DNA from: Vreelandella subterranea
GTDB lineage: Bacteria; Pseudomonadota; Gammaproteobacteria; Pseudomonadales; Halomonadaceae
DNA: 64,000 nucleotides
Reading direction: 5' to 3'
NCBI RefSeq assembly: GCF_900111305.1
Contig: NZ_FOGS01000002.1
Location: 124,001 to 188,000, forward strand
Of this stretch, positions 29,895-37,957 are shown in pieces. A program made the translations under genes and the position numbers. Positions within the stretch are counted from its first letter, which is position 1. Every line of letters starts with the position of its first letter. The notes under the pieces are model-generated. The model made no database searches and was not told the DNA's origin. It saw nothing but the letters and a program-made list of their open reading frames with translations.

Positions 29895-30431
29895 ATGTCC
29901 CTTTCTGCTGACCTACTCGACCGACTACGTCGCATTCGCTTGTTTGCCCTTGATGTCGATGGTGTTCTCACCGACGGTCGGCTTTACTTTCAAGCCGACG
30001 GTGTCGAAATCAAAGCGTTTCACACTCAGGATGGCCATGGGCTCAAGCTGCTGAAACGCGCAGGCATCTCGGTCGCCTTGATCACCGGCCGCGACTCTCC
30101 CATGGTCAGCCAGCGCGCCGCCGCACTGGGCATTCCCCACGTCTATCAGGGCTGCGAGGACAAACTGGCTGCCCTTCGCGGCCTTTGCCAGCGCCTGGAA
30201 CTTGATTTGTCTCAAGTCGCCTACTGCGGTGACGACCTGCCGGACCTTGCCAGCATCAAGCGTTCAGGGGTTGGCATCACGGTACCCAATGCCCCTGACT
30301 ACATGCACACCCACGCTGACTGGGTGACTGAACGCCTGGGGGGACACGGTGCCGTCCGCGAAATATGTGATACGTTGCTCGATGCTCAGGGTCACTGGGG
30401 CGCGGTTGTCGATACTTACCTACACGGCTGA
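29895..30431 (+). CDS. kdsC: 3-deoxy-D-manno-octulosonate 8-phosphate phosphatase
   Basis: HAD-family phosphatase releasing Kdo from Kdo-8-phosphate. 178 residues, a cap-less HAD protein acting as a tetramer in the known cases. The nucleophile motif LDVDGVLTDG is at about 17-26, then ITGRDSPMV (motif II) and YCGDDLPDL (motif IV). 21 bp after kdsD, 6 bp before lptC. Confidence 0.97.
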   Translation: MSLSADLLDRLRRIRLFALDVDGVLTDGRLYFQADGVEIKAFHTQDGHGLKLLKRAGISVALITGRDSPMVSQRAAALGIPHVYQGCEDKLAALRGLCQRLELDLSQVAYCGDDLPDLASIKRSGVGITVPNAPDYMHTHADWVTERLGGHGAVREICDTLLDAQGHWGAVVDTYLHG

Positions 30432-30437
30432 GGCACT

Positions 30438-31016
30438 ATGCTAAAGACATGGCCCACGCGCCTGGGGCTGGCTCTCATCGTGCTGGCTCTGGGTGGCTTT
30501 CTGGTATGGCTGGACCCGGGCGGCCCGCAAACCGTCCCGACGGACCCGGACGCCCGTGCCGAGGAGCCAGGCCACGTTCTGCACAACGCCGAGCTGACGC
30601 TGTTTGATGAACAGGGGAATATTCAGCAGGGATTAATCACGCCTCGCCTGGTACATACTCCGCAATCCGCCTCGACACTCGCCGAGACGCCGCATGCCAC
30701 ACTTTATGACAGTGAGCGGCGCGTCTGGAACGCCACGTCGGAGGTAGGGACGCTTAATACCCGTTCTCAGGAGCTGACACTTTCGGGCAACGCAAGGTTG
30801 ATCGCCCCCGAAGAGGGCTGGCAGCTTGACACGGACGTTCTGCACTATGAAGGGAAAACCGCCCGTGCGTGGAGTGACACTCATGTACTGCTCCAGCAAC
30901 CGCCTCAGCGCATGACAGCACGGCGTATGGATGCATGGCTCAACGAGGAGGAAGTGCGGCTTGAAGGTGACGTTCAAGGCCACCACCCTCCAGAGACGCA
31001 ACCCGGACAGGAATAA
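30438..31016 (+). CDS. lptC: LPS export system protein LptC
   Basis: Bitopic inner-membrane protein that receives LPS from LptB2FG and passes it to LptA. 192 residues. One transmembrane helix at about 8-25, then a beta-jellyroll periplasmic domain (HNAELTLFDEQGN, SGNARLIAPEEGWQLDTDVLHY). The call rests on this topology and on the kdsC-lptC-lptA-lptB order. Confidence 0.94.
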   Translation: MLKTWPTRLGLALIVLALGGFLVWLDPGGPQTVPTDPDARAEEPGHVLHNAELTLFDEQGNIQQGLITPRLVHTPQSASTLAETPHATLYDSERRVWNATSEVGTLNTRSQELTLSGNARLIAPEEGWQLDTDVLHYEGKTARAWSDTHVLLQQPPQRMTARRMDAWLNEEEVRLEGDVQGHHPPETQPGQE

Positions 31017-31019
31017 AAC

Positions 31020-31514
31020 ATGAAAGCGTTTATCTATACGGCGATGGCGGCTGCCTGCCTAGTACCTTTACACGCGACGGCGGATAACCACCAGCAGCCG
31101 GTTGAAGTCGTCGCCGACCAGCTCGACCTGGATCAGCGCGCCGGTACAGCGGTCTACACCGGCGACGTCGAAGTTCGCCAAGGCAACATGCTGATAAGAG
31201 GCGACGAGGTGCAAATCCAGCGTAACGAGGAAGGCGAGCTCTCGCGGGCCACGGCGCTGGGCGAACGGGCCTATTTGCGTCGCCAGCCCGAGGGCCAGGA
31301 CGGCCCGATGGAAGGCTGGGGTCGGCGGGTGATCTATCATGTCGCCGAGCGCCGGGTCGAGTTGATTGATCAGGCGGAAATCATCCAGCAAGGCGACCGC
31401 TTCACCGGGGGGCGTCTGGAATATTTCATCGACCGCGAGGTCGTCAAGGCGCGTTCCGATGTCGACAATCAAGAGTCGCAGCGCATTCGCATGACACTCC
31501 AACCCGAAGGTTAA
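31020..31514 (+). CDS. lptA: LPS transport periplasmic protein LptA
   Basis: Periplasmic bridge protein that carries LPS across the periplasm. 164 residues. It has a signal peptide of about 21 residues ending in TADN, then the LptA/OstA jellyroll: [33 protein letters not shown] in family pattern, with [20 protein letters not shown] near the end. 3 bp after lptC and 10 bp before lptB. Confidence 0.95.
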   Translation: MKAFIYTAMAAACLVPLHATADNHQQPVEVVADQLDLDQRAGTAVYTGDVEVRQGNMLIRGDEVQIQRNEEGELSRATALGERAYLRRQPEGQDGPMEGWGRRVIYHVAERRVELIDQAEIIQQGDRFTGGRLEYFIDREVVKARSDVDNQESQRIRMTLQPEG

Positions 31515-31524
31515 GGAGAGCCTG

Positions 31525-32274
31525 ATGGCCGTTGCCGACAGCAGCGCAACACGAACGATACACGCCCGTCATTTGGCAAAAAGCTACAAACGCCGGCGCG
31601 TGGTAAAAGACATCAACCTGGATATTTCACAGGGCAGCATCGTCGGCCTGCTCGGTCCCAATGGCGCTGGCAAGACAACGTCTTTCTACATGATTGTCGG
31701 CCTGGTCAAGGCAGATGCGGGCAGCGTCGGGATTGATAGCCTCGACCTTTCCCGAGCGCCCATGCACGAGCGCGCCAAGGCAGGCATTGGCTATTTGCCT
31801 CAGGAGGCGTCGATCTTCCGCAAGCTTTCCGTCGCCGATAACATCATGGCCATTTTGCAAACCCGTAACGATCTGGACCGCGCCGGACGTGAAGCACGCC
31901 TGGAAACACTCATGGAAGAGTTTCATATCACCCATATCCGCGACAACATGGGCATGAGCCTTTCCGGGGGCGAACGGCGGCGCGTCGAGATCGCCCGCTC
32001 CCTCGCCACCGAACCTGCGTTCATACTGCTTGATGAGCCTTTCGCGGGTGTAGACCCCATTTCCGTGGGCGATATCAAGTCGATCATCCGTGCCTTGAAG
32101 GAGCGTGGCATTGGCGTCTTGATTACCGACCACAACGTGCGCGAAACGCTGGATATCTGCGATGTGGCCTATATCGTCGGCGACGGGCATATCATCGCCA
32201 GCGGTTCGCCGGACGCTATTCTCGACAACCAGAAGGTACGTGACGTCTACCTAGGTGCTGATTTCCGTCTCTAA
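31525..32274 (+). CDS. lptB: LPS export ATPase LptB
   Basis: ATPase that powers LPS extraction with LptFG. 249 residues. Walker [12 protein letters not shown] is at about 44-54, then [13 protein letters not shown] (Q-loop), signature [15 protein letters not shown], Walker [16 protein letters not shown] and the switch His in [18 protein letters not shown] lies before the ATG. The 104 bp after it hold the repeat in front of rpoN. Confidence 0.98.
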   Translation: MAVADSSATRTIHARHLAKSYKRRRVVKDINLDISQGSIVGLLGPNGAGKTTSFYMIVGLVKADAGSVGIDSLDLSRAPMHERAKAGIGYLPQEASIFRKLSVADNIMAILQTRNDLDRAGREARLETLMEEFHITHIRDNMGMSLSGGERRRVEIARSLATEPAFILLDEPFAGVDPISVGDIKSIIRALKERGIGVLITDHNVRETLDICDVAYIVGDGHIIASGSPDAILDNQKVRDVYLGADFRL

Positions 32275-32283
32275 AGCCCTTGA

Positions 32284-32298
32284 TGGCATATTTATTGC
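32284..32298 (+). promoter_or_regulatory. Sigma-54-type -24/-12 element, first copy, upstream of rpoN
   Basis: TGGCATA-TTTA-TTGC matches the sigma-54 consensus TGGCAYR-N4-TTGC, with the GG and GC doublets exactly 10 bp apart (32285-32286, 32297-32298). It begins 10 bp after the lptB stop. A start site about 12 bp beyond the GC would leave a leader of about 70 nt before rpoN. Confidence 0.65.
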
Positions 32299-32301
32299 CA
32301 A

Positions 32302-32316
32302 TGGCATACTTATTGC
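32302..32316 (+). promoter_or_regulatory. Sigma-54-type -24/-12 element, second copy, upstream of rpoN
   Basis: TGGCATA-CTTA-TTGC, followed by A, differs from the first copy in one base and lies 18 bp downstream of it. The GG-N10-GC spacing is again exact (32303-32304, 32315-32316). The TTGCA ending fits the sigma-54 consensus better than copy one. The leader to rpoN would be about 50 nt. Confidence 0.65.
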
Positions 32317-32378
32317 ACTTGCACCCGAACACAACTCGCACTAGGGTGAATGCTTTCCGATAAACGAGTGGTTCTCAG

Positions 32379-33800
32379 ATGGTCATGAAAGCTTCTCTTC
32401 AACTGCGGATCGGCACCCAGCTCACCATGACACCTCAGTTGCAGCAGGCGATTGCCCTGCTGCAGCTATCAACGCTCGATTTACGCCAGGAAATTCAGCA
32501 AGCGCTCGATGCCAACCCTATGCTCGAGCAGGAAGACGAGTTCAGCGAAAGCGAACAAGCCGCCAGCGAGCCGGAAGAAGGCGAGTGGGCAGATAGCATT
32601 CCCAAGGAACTGTCCGTCGACAGCGACTGGTCAGATACCTATCAGGATACGGCTGGCAGCGGCAGCACAAGCAGCGAGGGGCCTGACTTCGAGCGCCAGG
32701 CGGCCGGGCAAAGCCTGCATGGCCACCTCCTCTGGCAACTTGCCATGACCGATTTGAGCCAACGCGAACAGCTGGTGGCCGAAAGCCTGATTGATGCGCT
32801 GGATGCTAACGGCTATCTCACCCAACCTCTAGCCGATATCCGCGAAGGGCTGCGAAATCAGGGCGTGGAAGGCCTCAGCCAGCGCGAGGTCGAAACCATT
32901 CTGCTGCGACTGCAACAGTTCGAGCCCACTGGCATCTTCGCCCGCGATCTTCGCGAATGCCTGATGCTTCAGCTCGCCGCCCTGCCCGACGACACCCCGC
33001 TGCTGATGCCTGCCCGGCGGCTGGTCCGCCAGTTTCTGGAAGCCCTCGGCAAGAACGACCAGCGCCTCCTCAAGCGGCGACTCGGTCTGGACGATGCGCA
33101 GCTCGATGACGTCATCCAACTGATCAGAAGCCTGGACCCGCGCCCCGGCAGCGTTTACAGCGCCACTGACGATAGCTACGTGATTCCCGACCTGGTGGTT
33201 CACCACGATAACGAAGGCTGGCACCTCGAACTCAACCCCGAGGCCTTGCCCAGACTCAGGATCCAACCCGACTACGCCAGCCTGATCAAGCGCGCCGACA
33301 AAAGCCAGGATAACCAATTTCTCAAGGATCACTTGCAGGAAGCCCGCTGGCTGATCAAAAGCCTCTCCAGCCGCAACGACACCCTGCTACGCGTTGGCCG
33401 GGAAATCATTACCCGCCAGATCGGCTTTCTCGAACACGGCGAAGAAGCCATGAAACCGCTTATCCTGGCCGATATTGCCGATGCGGTGGAGATGCACGAA
33501 TCGACCATCTCTCGTGTCACCACCCAGAAGTTCATCCATACACCGCGGGGCATTTTCGAGCTTAAATACTTCTTCTCCAGCCAGATCAGTAGCCAGGACG
33601 GCGACAGCCACTCCAGCACGGCCATTCGCGCGCGTCTCAAAAAACTGATCCAGGAAGAACCCCCCGGCAAACCCTTGTCGGATAGCCGTCTGGTCACCCT
33701 GCTGGAGGAAGCCGGCATCCACGTGGCCCGACGCACGGTCGCCAAATATCGCGAAGGCATGGGGATCCCGTCTTCAAGCGAACGACGCCGTTTGCGGTAG
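32379..33800 (+). CDS. rpoN: RNA polymerase sigma-54 factor
   Basis: Sigma factor for -24/-12 promoters, needing enhancer-binding ATPases. 473 residues. The N-terminal activator-contact region is Gln/Leu-rich (LTMTPQLQQAIALLQLS, about 16-32), followed by an acidic region II at about 45-110, the core-binding domain, a helix-turn-helix (ADAVEMHESTISRVTTQK) and the RpoN box ARRTVAKYRE at 450-459. The ATG at 32379 fits a weak GAGTGG; an ATG two codons later is equally family-like. Two sigma-54-type elements lie in its leader. Confidence 0.98.
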   Translation: MVMKASLQLRIGTQLTMTPQLQQAIALLQLSTLDLRQEIQQALDANPMLEQEDEFSESEQAASEPEEGEWADSIPKELSVDSDWSDTYQDTAGSGSTSSEGPDFERQAAGQSLHGHLLWQLAMTDLSQREQLVAESLIDALDANGYLTQPLADIREGLRNQGVEGLSQREVETILLRLQQFEPTGIFARDLRECLMLQLAALPDDTPLLMPARRLVRQFLEALGKNDQRLLKRRLGLDDAQLDDVIQLIRSLDPRPGSVYSATDDSYVIPDLVVHHDNEGWHLELNPEALPRLRIQPDYASLIKRADKSQDNQFLKDHLQEARWLIKSLSSRNDTLLRVGREIITRQIGFLEHGEEAMKPLILADIADAVEMHESTISRVTTQKFIHTPRGIFELKYFFSSQISSQDGDSHSSTAIRARLKKLIQEEPPGKPLSDSRLVTLLEEAGIHVARRTVAKYREGMGIPSSSERRRLR

Positions 33801-33886
33801 AAAAACGGAAACTCACTACAAGGGCTTTGCTTAACGCCAAAAAGGGTTACAATCGAAGTACAGTCCGACGGATAAGGAGTACGTCA

Positions 33887-34195
33887 ATGCAAGTCAATAT
33901 CACCGGTCATCATGTAGATCTGACTGACGCCTTGCGTGACTATGTCAACGAAAAGCTGGAACGCGTTGAGCGCCATTACGACAACATCACCACCGTACAG
34001 GTCACGCTCTCGGTTGAAAAAGAACGTCAACAGGCCGCCTGCACGCTGCACGCTGCAGGCGCTGACTTGCATGCCGAAGCCCTCGATAATGACATGTACG
34101 CCGCCATCGACGCCCTGGCGGACAAGATCGATCGACAACTCGTTAAGCATAAGGAAAAAGCACAAGCCCGCGCCCAGGGCGCAGGTGTGCGTTAA
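33887..34195 (+). CDS. hpf: Ribosome hibernation promoting factor, short form
   Basis: Binds 30S subunits in stationary phase and promotes 100S dimers together with RMF. 102 residues, the short HPF form without the C-terminal dimerisation domain. The ATG at 33887 has AAGGAG upstream; the longer frame is not family-like. MQVNITGHHVDLTDALRDYV and LDNDMYAAIDALADKIDRQL are the family signatures. Located directly after rpoN, as in many proteobacteria. Confidence 0.97.
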   Translation: MQVNITGHHVDLTDALRDYVNEKLERVERHYDNITTVQVTLSVEKERQQAACTLHAAGADLHAEALDNDMYAAIDALADKIDRQLVKHKEKAQARAQGAGVR

Positions 34196-34199
34196 TTCA

Positions 34200-34673
34200 A
34201 TGACGTTGGCCACCATTCTCCCCCCGGAACGCGTTCTCTACGATGTGCCCGGGGGCAGCAAAAAACGGGTGCTGGAATTTTTCAGCACCTTTATCGCCCA
34301 GAACATTCCCAGCCTCGACAGCCAGGAGGTGTTCAGCCGTCTGATTGGCCGTGAACGCCTCGGCAGTACGGGAATAGGCAACGGTGTGGCGATTCCTCAT
34401 GCGCGAAGCCCGCATTGTGATTCGCCTATCGCCGGCTTTCTCAAACTCAATGAAGCAGTCGACTTCGACGCCATTGATGGCGAACCGGTTGATCTGGTGT
34501 TTGTTCTGCTTGTGCCTGAAGAAGCCGACGACACGCACCTGGCTCTGCTGGGCCAAGTTGCCTCCATCATGAACGATGCCGACACGCGCCAGCAGCTACG
34601 CAAGTCGGGTAGTCAACGTGAATTGCTGGACCTCATCTCCGCCAAGATACGCGAACAGGCTGCCAGCCTTTAA
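34200..34673 (+). CDS. ptsN: Nitrogen-PTS enzyme IIA
   Basis: Phosphate acceptor at the end of the nitrogen phosphotransferase chain (EI-Ntr, NPr, EIIA-Ntr); it regulates rather than transports. 157 residues from the ATG at 34200, 4 bp after hpf. The phosphorylated His is His67 in GNGVAIPHARSPH. No Shine-Dalgarno is obvious, so translation may be coupled to hpf. The stop codon lies inside a 12-bp tandem duplication. Confidence 0.96.
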   Translation: MTLATILPPERVLYDVPGGSKKRVLEFFSTFIAQNIPSLDSQEVFSRLIGRERLGSTGIGNGVAIPHARSPHCDSPIAGFLKLNEAVDFDAIDGEPVDLVFVLLVPEEADDTHLALLGQVASIMNDADTRQQLRKSGSQRELLDLISAKIREQAASL

Positions 34674-34686
34674 ACCAGCCTTTAAA
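34663..34686 (+). repeat. 12-bp tandem duplication across the ptsN stop codon
   Basis: CCAGCCTTTAAA occurs twice without a gap (34663-34674 and 34675-34686). The first copy encodes the last residues and the TAA stop of ptsN, and the second lies just beyond it. Confidence 0.85.
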
Positions 34687-34763
34687 TAGGTGTGGCGCTT
34701 AATGTTCCGTCCTAATCGCGAGTCGTTTATCCAAGTCGCTTGACCGCAAGCAAGAGAGCCATC

Positions 34764-35645
34764 ATGCAACTCGTCATTATTAGCGGCCGATCGGGGTCAG
34801 GCAAGTCGATAGCCTTGCAGGCGCTGGAAGACCTGGGTTATTACGCTATTGATAACCTGCCCGCCATGCTGCTGGATTCACTGGTGGAGGAGTTGCGCGA
34901 TCAGGGTGATCGCACCCACTTGGCTGTCAGCATTGACGCACGCAACCTGCCAGGCGCACTTGCCAAGCTTCCCGAGCTGCTCAAAGAGCTTCGGCAGCGG
35001 ACCATCAAGTGCCAGATCGTGTATCTCACCACCGACGCACGCATTTTGCTGGAACGCTATTCAGCCACGCGCAGACGGCACCCGTTAACCCGCAACAGCA
35101 GCCTCACGCTGGAAGAAGCCATCGACAAGGAAGAGCAAACGCTGCACGAGATTCGCGACCTGGCCGATTTGACCATCGACACGACCCGGCTTTCGGTGCA
35201 TGACCTTCGTCGCCGCATCACTGATCAGGTCGCCCATCAGCGGCGCGACCAGCTAACGCTGACTTTCGAGTCCTTCGGCTACAAGCGCGGCGTTCCGCTG
35301 GATGCGGATATTGTCTTTGATGTCCGCTGCCTGCCCAATCCCTACTGGGACCCTGCGTTACGAAGCTCTACTGGTCGGGACGCTGACATCATTGCGTTTT
35401 TGTCCAGTTACCCACTGGTCGACGACATGGCCGGCGATATTGAGACCTGGCTTGAACGCTGGCTGCCAGCCTATCAGCACAGCCAGCGCAGCTACATGAC
35501 GGTGGCGATTGGCTGTACCGGCGGTCAGCATCGCTCGGTTTACATGGCTGAACAACTGGCGCAACGCATTGCCAATCTGCTGGGTGAAGTACAGTTACGC
35601 CACCGCGAGCTGGGCCTGCAATACACGGTCAACGCGCCGCTTTAG
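34764..35645 (+). CDS. rapZ: RNase adaptor / nucleotide-binding protein RapZ
   Basis: P-loop protein of the YvcJ/RapZ family. In enterobacteria it senses glucosamine-6-phosphate and directs RNase E to the sRNA GlmZ. 293 residues from the ATG at 34764, with AAGAGAG upstream. The Walker A GRSGSGKS is at 8-15, Walker B-like DLGYYAIDNLP follows, and the C-terminal domain has GCTGGQHRSVYMAE. Whether a GlmZ-like RNA exists in this organism cannot be told from this window. Confidence 0.96.
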   Translation: MQLVIISGRSGSGKSIALQALEDLGYYAIDNLPAMLLDSLVEELRDQGDRTHLAVSIDARNLPGALAKLPELLKELRQRTIKCQIVYLTTDARILLERYSATRRRHPLTRNSSLTLEEAIDKEEQTLHEIRDLADLTIDTTRLSVHDLRRRITDQVAHQRRDQLTLTFESFGYKRGVPLDADIVFDVRCLPNPYWDPALRSSTGRDADIIAFLSSYPLVDDMAGDIETWLERWLPAYQHSQRSYMTVAIGCTGGQHRSVYMAEQLAQRIANLLGEVQLRHRELGLQYTVNAPL

Positions 35646-35706
35646 TTCGAGCCACGTTGACGACCACCATCTATCGCGAAGACCCTCATAGCCAAAAGGA
35701 ACCAGG

Positions 35707-35976
35707 GTGCCAGAACGTAGACTTACCCTCACTAACCAACGCGGCCTTCACGCACGGGCCGCCACGAAGCTTGTGCAATGCAGTCAGCAATTTGACGCCA
35801 ACGTCCGCGTTTGCAAACAGCAGCAGGAAGCCGATGCCGCCAATATCATGGCGCTGCTGATGCTCGCGGCCCCCTGTGGCACGGAGCTATGCATCAAGGC
35901 AGAAGGCGATGACGCCGAACAGGCGCTGGATGCCATTCAATCGCTGTTCGACGCCCGCTTTGACGAAGACAAGTAA
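35707..35976 (+). CDS. ptsO: Nitrogen-PTS phosphocarrier protein NPr
   Basis: HPr-like carrier that passes phosphate from EI-Ntr to EIIA-Ntr. 89 residues with a GTG start at 35707 and AAGGA upstream. The phosphorylated His15 is in RGLHARAATKL; the Pro common in sugar HPr (HARPA) is Ala. The position of the regulatory Ser in sugar HPr is Asn (AANIMALLML), so control by HPr kinase is not expected. Last gene of the rpoN block. Confidence 0.95.
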   Translation: MPERRLTLTNQRGLHARAATKLVQCSQQFDANVRVCKQQQEADAANIMALLMLAAPCGTELCIKAEGDDAEQALDAIQSLFDARFDEDK

Positions 35977-35997
35977 AATTCAGTCTTCAGTCATCGG

Positions 35998-37338
35998 TTA
36001 GTTGCCGGCGATGGTCATGCCATCAATCAGCCAGCTTCCGGAATGGATACTGCCGCGGCGGTCGATATCATCCCCCACCCCCACCAGCGCACCGAACATA
36101 CGCTCCAGGTTACCCGCGATGGTGAACTCTTCGATAGGGTATTGCACCACCCCGTTTTCGACCCAGAAACCGGCTGCACCGCGGGAATAGTCGCCCGTGA
36201 CACCGTTAATGCCCTGCCCCATCAGCTCGGTCACCCAGACACCGGTGCCCATTTGCTCGAACAGGGCGGCCGGGTTGGATAACGGCGCGGTAATGCGCAG
36301 ATTGCGTGCGCCCCCGGCGTTACCGGTCGTCTTCATGCCCAGACGCCGTGCGCTGTAGGACGACAGCATATAGCTCGCTATCTGGCCGTTTTCGATAAAG
36401 CGGTTGTTGCGCGTTTGAACCCCTTCCCCATCAAAGGGAGAGCTTGCCGTCGCACCAATCTCCATCGGTCGTTCTTCAAGGCTAAACCAATCGGGAAACA
36501 GCGGCGTATTGAGTCGGTCACACAGAAACGAAGCCTGGCGGTATAGCGCGCCGCCTGCCAGCGCGCCCATCAAATGGCCCACCAAGCCACTTGCCAGACT
36601 TGGATCGAACAGCACCGGATAAGTGCCCGTTGGCGGACGCCTGGCCCCCAGGCGGCGCAGGGTACGCCTGGCCGCCTCGCGCCCCACGGCGGCCGGGTCG
36701 GATAAATCGTCAGGGTTGCGCGCCGAGGTGTAGTCCATATCACGCTGCATGCCTTGTTCGTCTTCAGCAATCAACACGCAGGAAAGTGAATGTCGACTCC
36801 CTTTTTGGGTGCCGACGAAGCCATGGCTGTTGGCGTAAACGCGCACGCCTTCACCGCTCGATAGCGAAGCACCATCCGACTGAGTGATGCCTGTCACTTC
36901 GCGGCCCGCTTGCTCACAGCTCAGCGCCAGCTCGATGGCCCTGTCGGTGGTTAACGCCCAGGGATGATGGACTTTCAAATCCGGGATATCGGTCGCCATG
37001 AGCGCCGCATCGGCGAGACCTGCCGACGGGTCCTCACCCGTATAGCGGGCAATCGACAGAGCCTTTTCCACGGTTGCCAGAAGCGATGCCTCGCTGGCAT
37101 CCGTGGACGACGCGCTACCCTTGCGCTGTCCTACATACACGGTGATGGCAATGCCCTGATCACGGGAAAGCTCGACGGTTTCCACTTCCCCCTGGCGGAC
37201 ACTGACGCCAATTCCCTGATCGACACTTGCCCCCACCTCAGCGGCATCTGCCCCCATCCGTTTAGCCATCGCCAGGGCACTTTCAGCACGCTGGATGAGC
37301 AGTGCCTGTTGGGCTGATGCGTCGAACGCTTGAGCCAT
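35998..37338 (-). CDS. pmbA: TldE/PmbA family metalloprotease subunit
   Basis: Non-catalytic partner of TldD; the TldD-TldE heterodimer degrades unfolded peptides and matures certain modified peptides and antitoxins (microcin B17, CcdA). 446 residues. The N-terminal domain has DAAEVGASVDQGIGVSVRQG, and the C-terminal half includes GATASSPFDGEGVQTRNN and TGDYSRGAAGFWVENG. It lacks the HExxxH zinc motif, as expected for this subunit. TAAGGAGA precedes the ATG. tldD lies 620 bp away on the same strand, with darP between. Confidence 0.96.
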   Translation of the reverse strand: MAQAFDASAQQALLIQRAESALAMAKRMGADAAEVGASVDQGIGVSVRQGEVETVELSRDQGIAITVYVGQRKGSASSTDASEASLLATVEKALSIARYTGEDPSAGLADAALMATDIPDLKVHHPWALTTDRAIELALSCEQAGREVTGITQSDGASLSSGEGVRVYANSHGFVGTQKGSRHSLSCVLIAEDEQGMQRDMDYTSARNPDDLSDPAAVGREAARRTLRRLGARRPPTGTYPVLFDPSLASGLVGHLMGALAGGALYRQASFLCDRLNTPLFPDWFSLEERPMEIGATASSPFDGEGVQTRNNRFIENGQIASYMLSSYSARRLGMKTTGNAGGARNLRITAPLSNPAALFEQMGTGVWVTELMGQGINGVTGDYSRGAAGFWVENGVVQYPIEEFTIAGNLERMFGALVGVGDDIDRRGSIHSGSWLIDGMTIAGN

Positions 37339-37353
37339 ACAATCTCCTTAACC

Positions 37354-37368
37354 ACCGACATTGTCGGT
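37354..37368. promoter_or_regulatory. Perfect inverted repeat between pmbA and darP
   Basis: ACCGAC-ATT-GTCGGT, 6-bp arms and a 3-bp centre, 16 bp before the pmbA start and 25 bp upstream of the darP -10 box. It could be an operator serving both genes or an mRNA hairpin in the pmbA leader. Confidence 0.45.
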
Positions 37369-37392
37369 AGATCAATATTGAGCATCGCGGCC

Positions 37393-37401
37393 TGATATAA
37401 T
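37393..37401 (+). promoter_or_regulatory. Extended -10 promoter of darP
   Basis: TGATATAAT is a perfect extended -10 (TGnTATAAT) 33 bp before the darP ATG. No good -35 hexamer is visible, which is common for extended -10 promoters. Confidence 0.65.
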
Positions 37402-37433
37402 AAGGCCACGAATTCTGTTGATGAGAACCTACG

Positions 37434-37952
37434 ATGCCTAAACAACGCCCCGAGCCCCTAGACGACGACATGGCAGAGCGCCCCAGCAAGTCCCAGTTGA
37501 AGCGCGAAATGCATGCGCTTCAGGCATTGGGGGAAACACTGATTGCCATGCAGCCCGCCGAGCGGGCGCGTTTCCCGCTATCCGATGACATGCTGCGTGC
37601 CATCGACGAGACCGCTCGCATTCGCTCCCATGAAGGGCGTCGGCGGCATATGCAGTACGTCGGCAAATTAATTCGCAAGGAAGACCTTGCCGCCATTCAG
37701 GCCGTGTTCGACAACATCGAACAAGAAAAGCAGCAGCGCGACCATGCGTTTCATCGACTTGAAAAATGGCGTGACCGGCTAATCGATGAAGGCGACCCGG
37801 CCGTTGAGCAGTGGCTCAACGAGCACCCGGACACCGACCTTCAAACCCTTCGCCAGTTGATTCGCAACGCCAGGCGCGAGCGTGATCAGGACAAGCCGCC
37901 CACCAGCGCTCGCAAGCTTTTCAAGTTTTTACGCAATACCGCTGAGCTTTAA
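37434..37952 (+). CDS. darP: Ribosome-associated protein DarP (YjgA)
   Basis: DUF615 protein that associates with late 50S assembly intermediates in Escherichia coli. 172 residues, basic and helical. Seen: ERPSKSQLKREMHALQALGE near the N-terminus and IRSHEGRRRHMQYVGKLIR at about 63-81, the family signature. It is transcribed toward tldD and away from pmbA; the pairing with pmbA is conserved in gammaproteobacteria. Confidence 0.95.
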   Translation: MPKQRPEPLDDDMAERPSKSQLKREMHALQALGETLIAMQPAERARFPLSDDMLRAIDETARIRSHEGRRRHMQYVGKLIRKEDLAAIQAVFDNIEQEKQQRDHAFHRLEKWRDRLIDEGDPAVEQWLNEHPDTDLQTLRQLIRNARRERDQDKPPTSARKLFKFLRNTAEL

Positions 37953-37957
37953 TCTTT

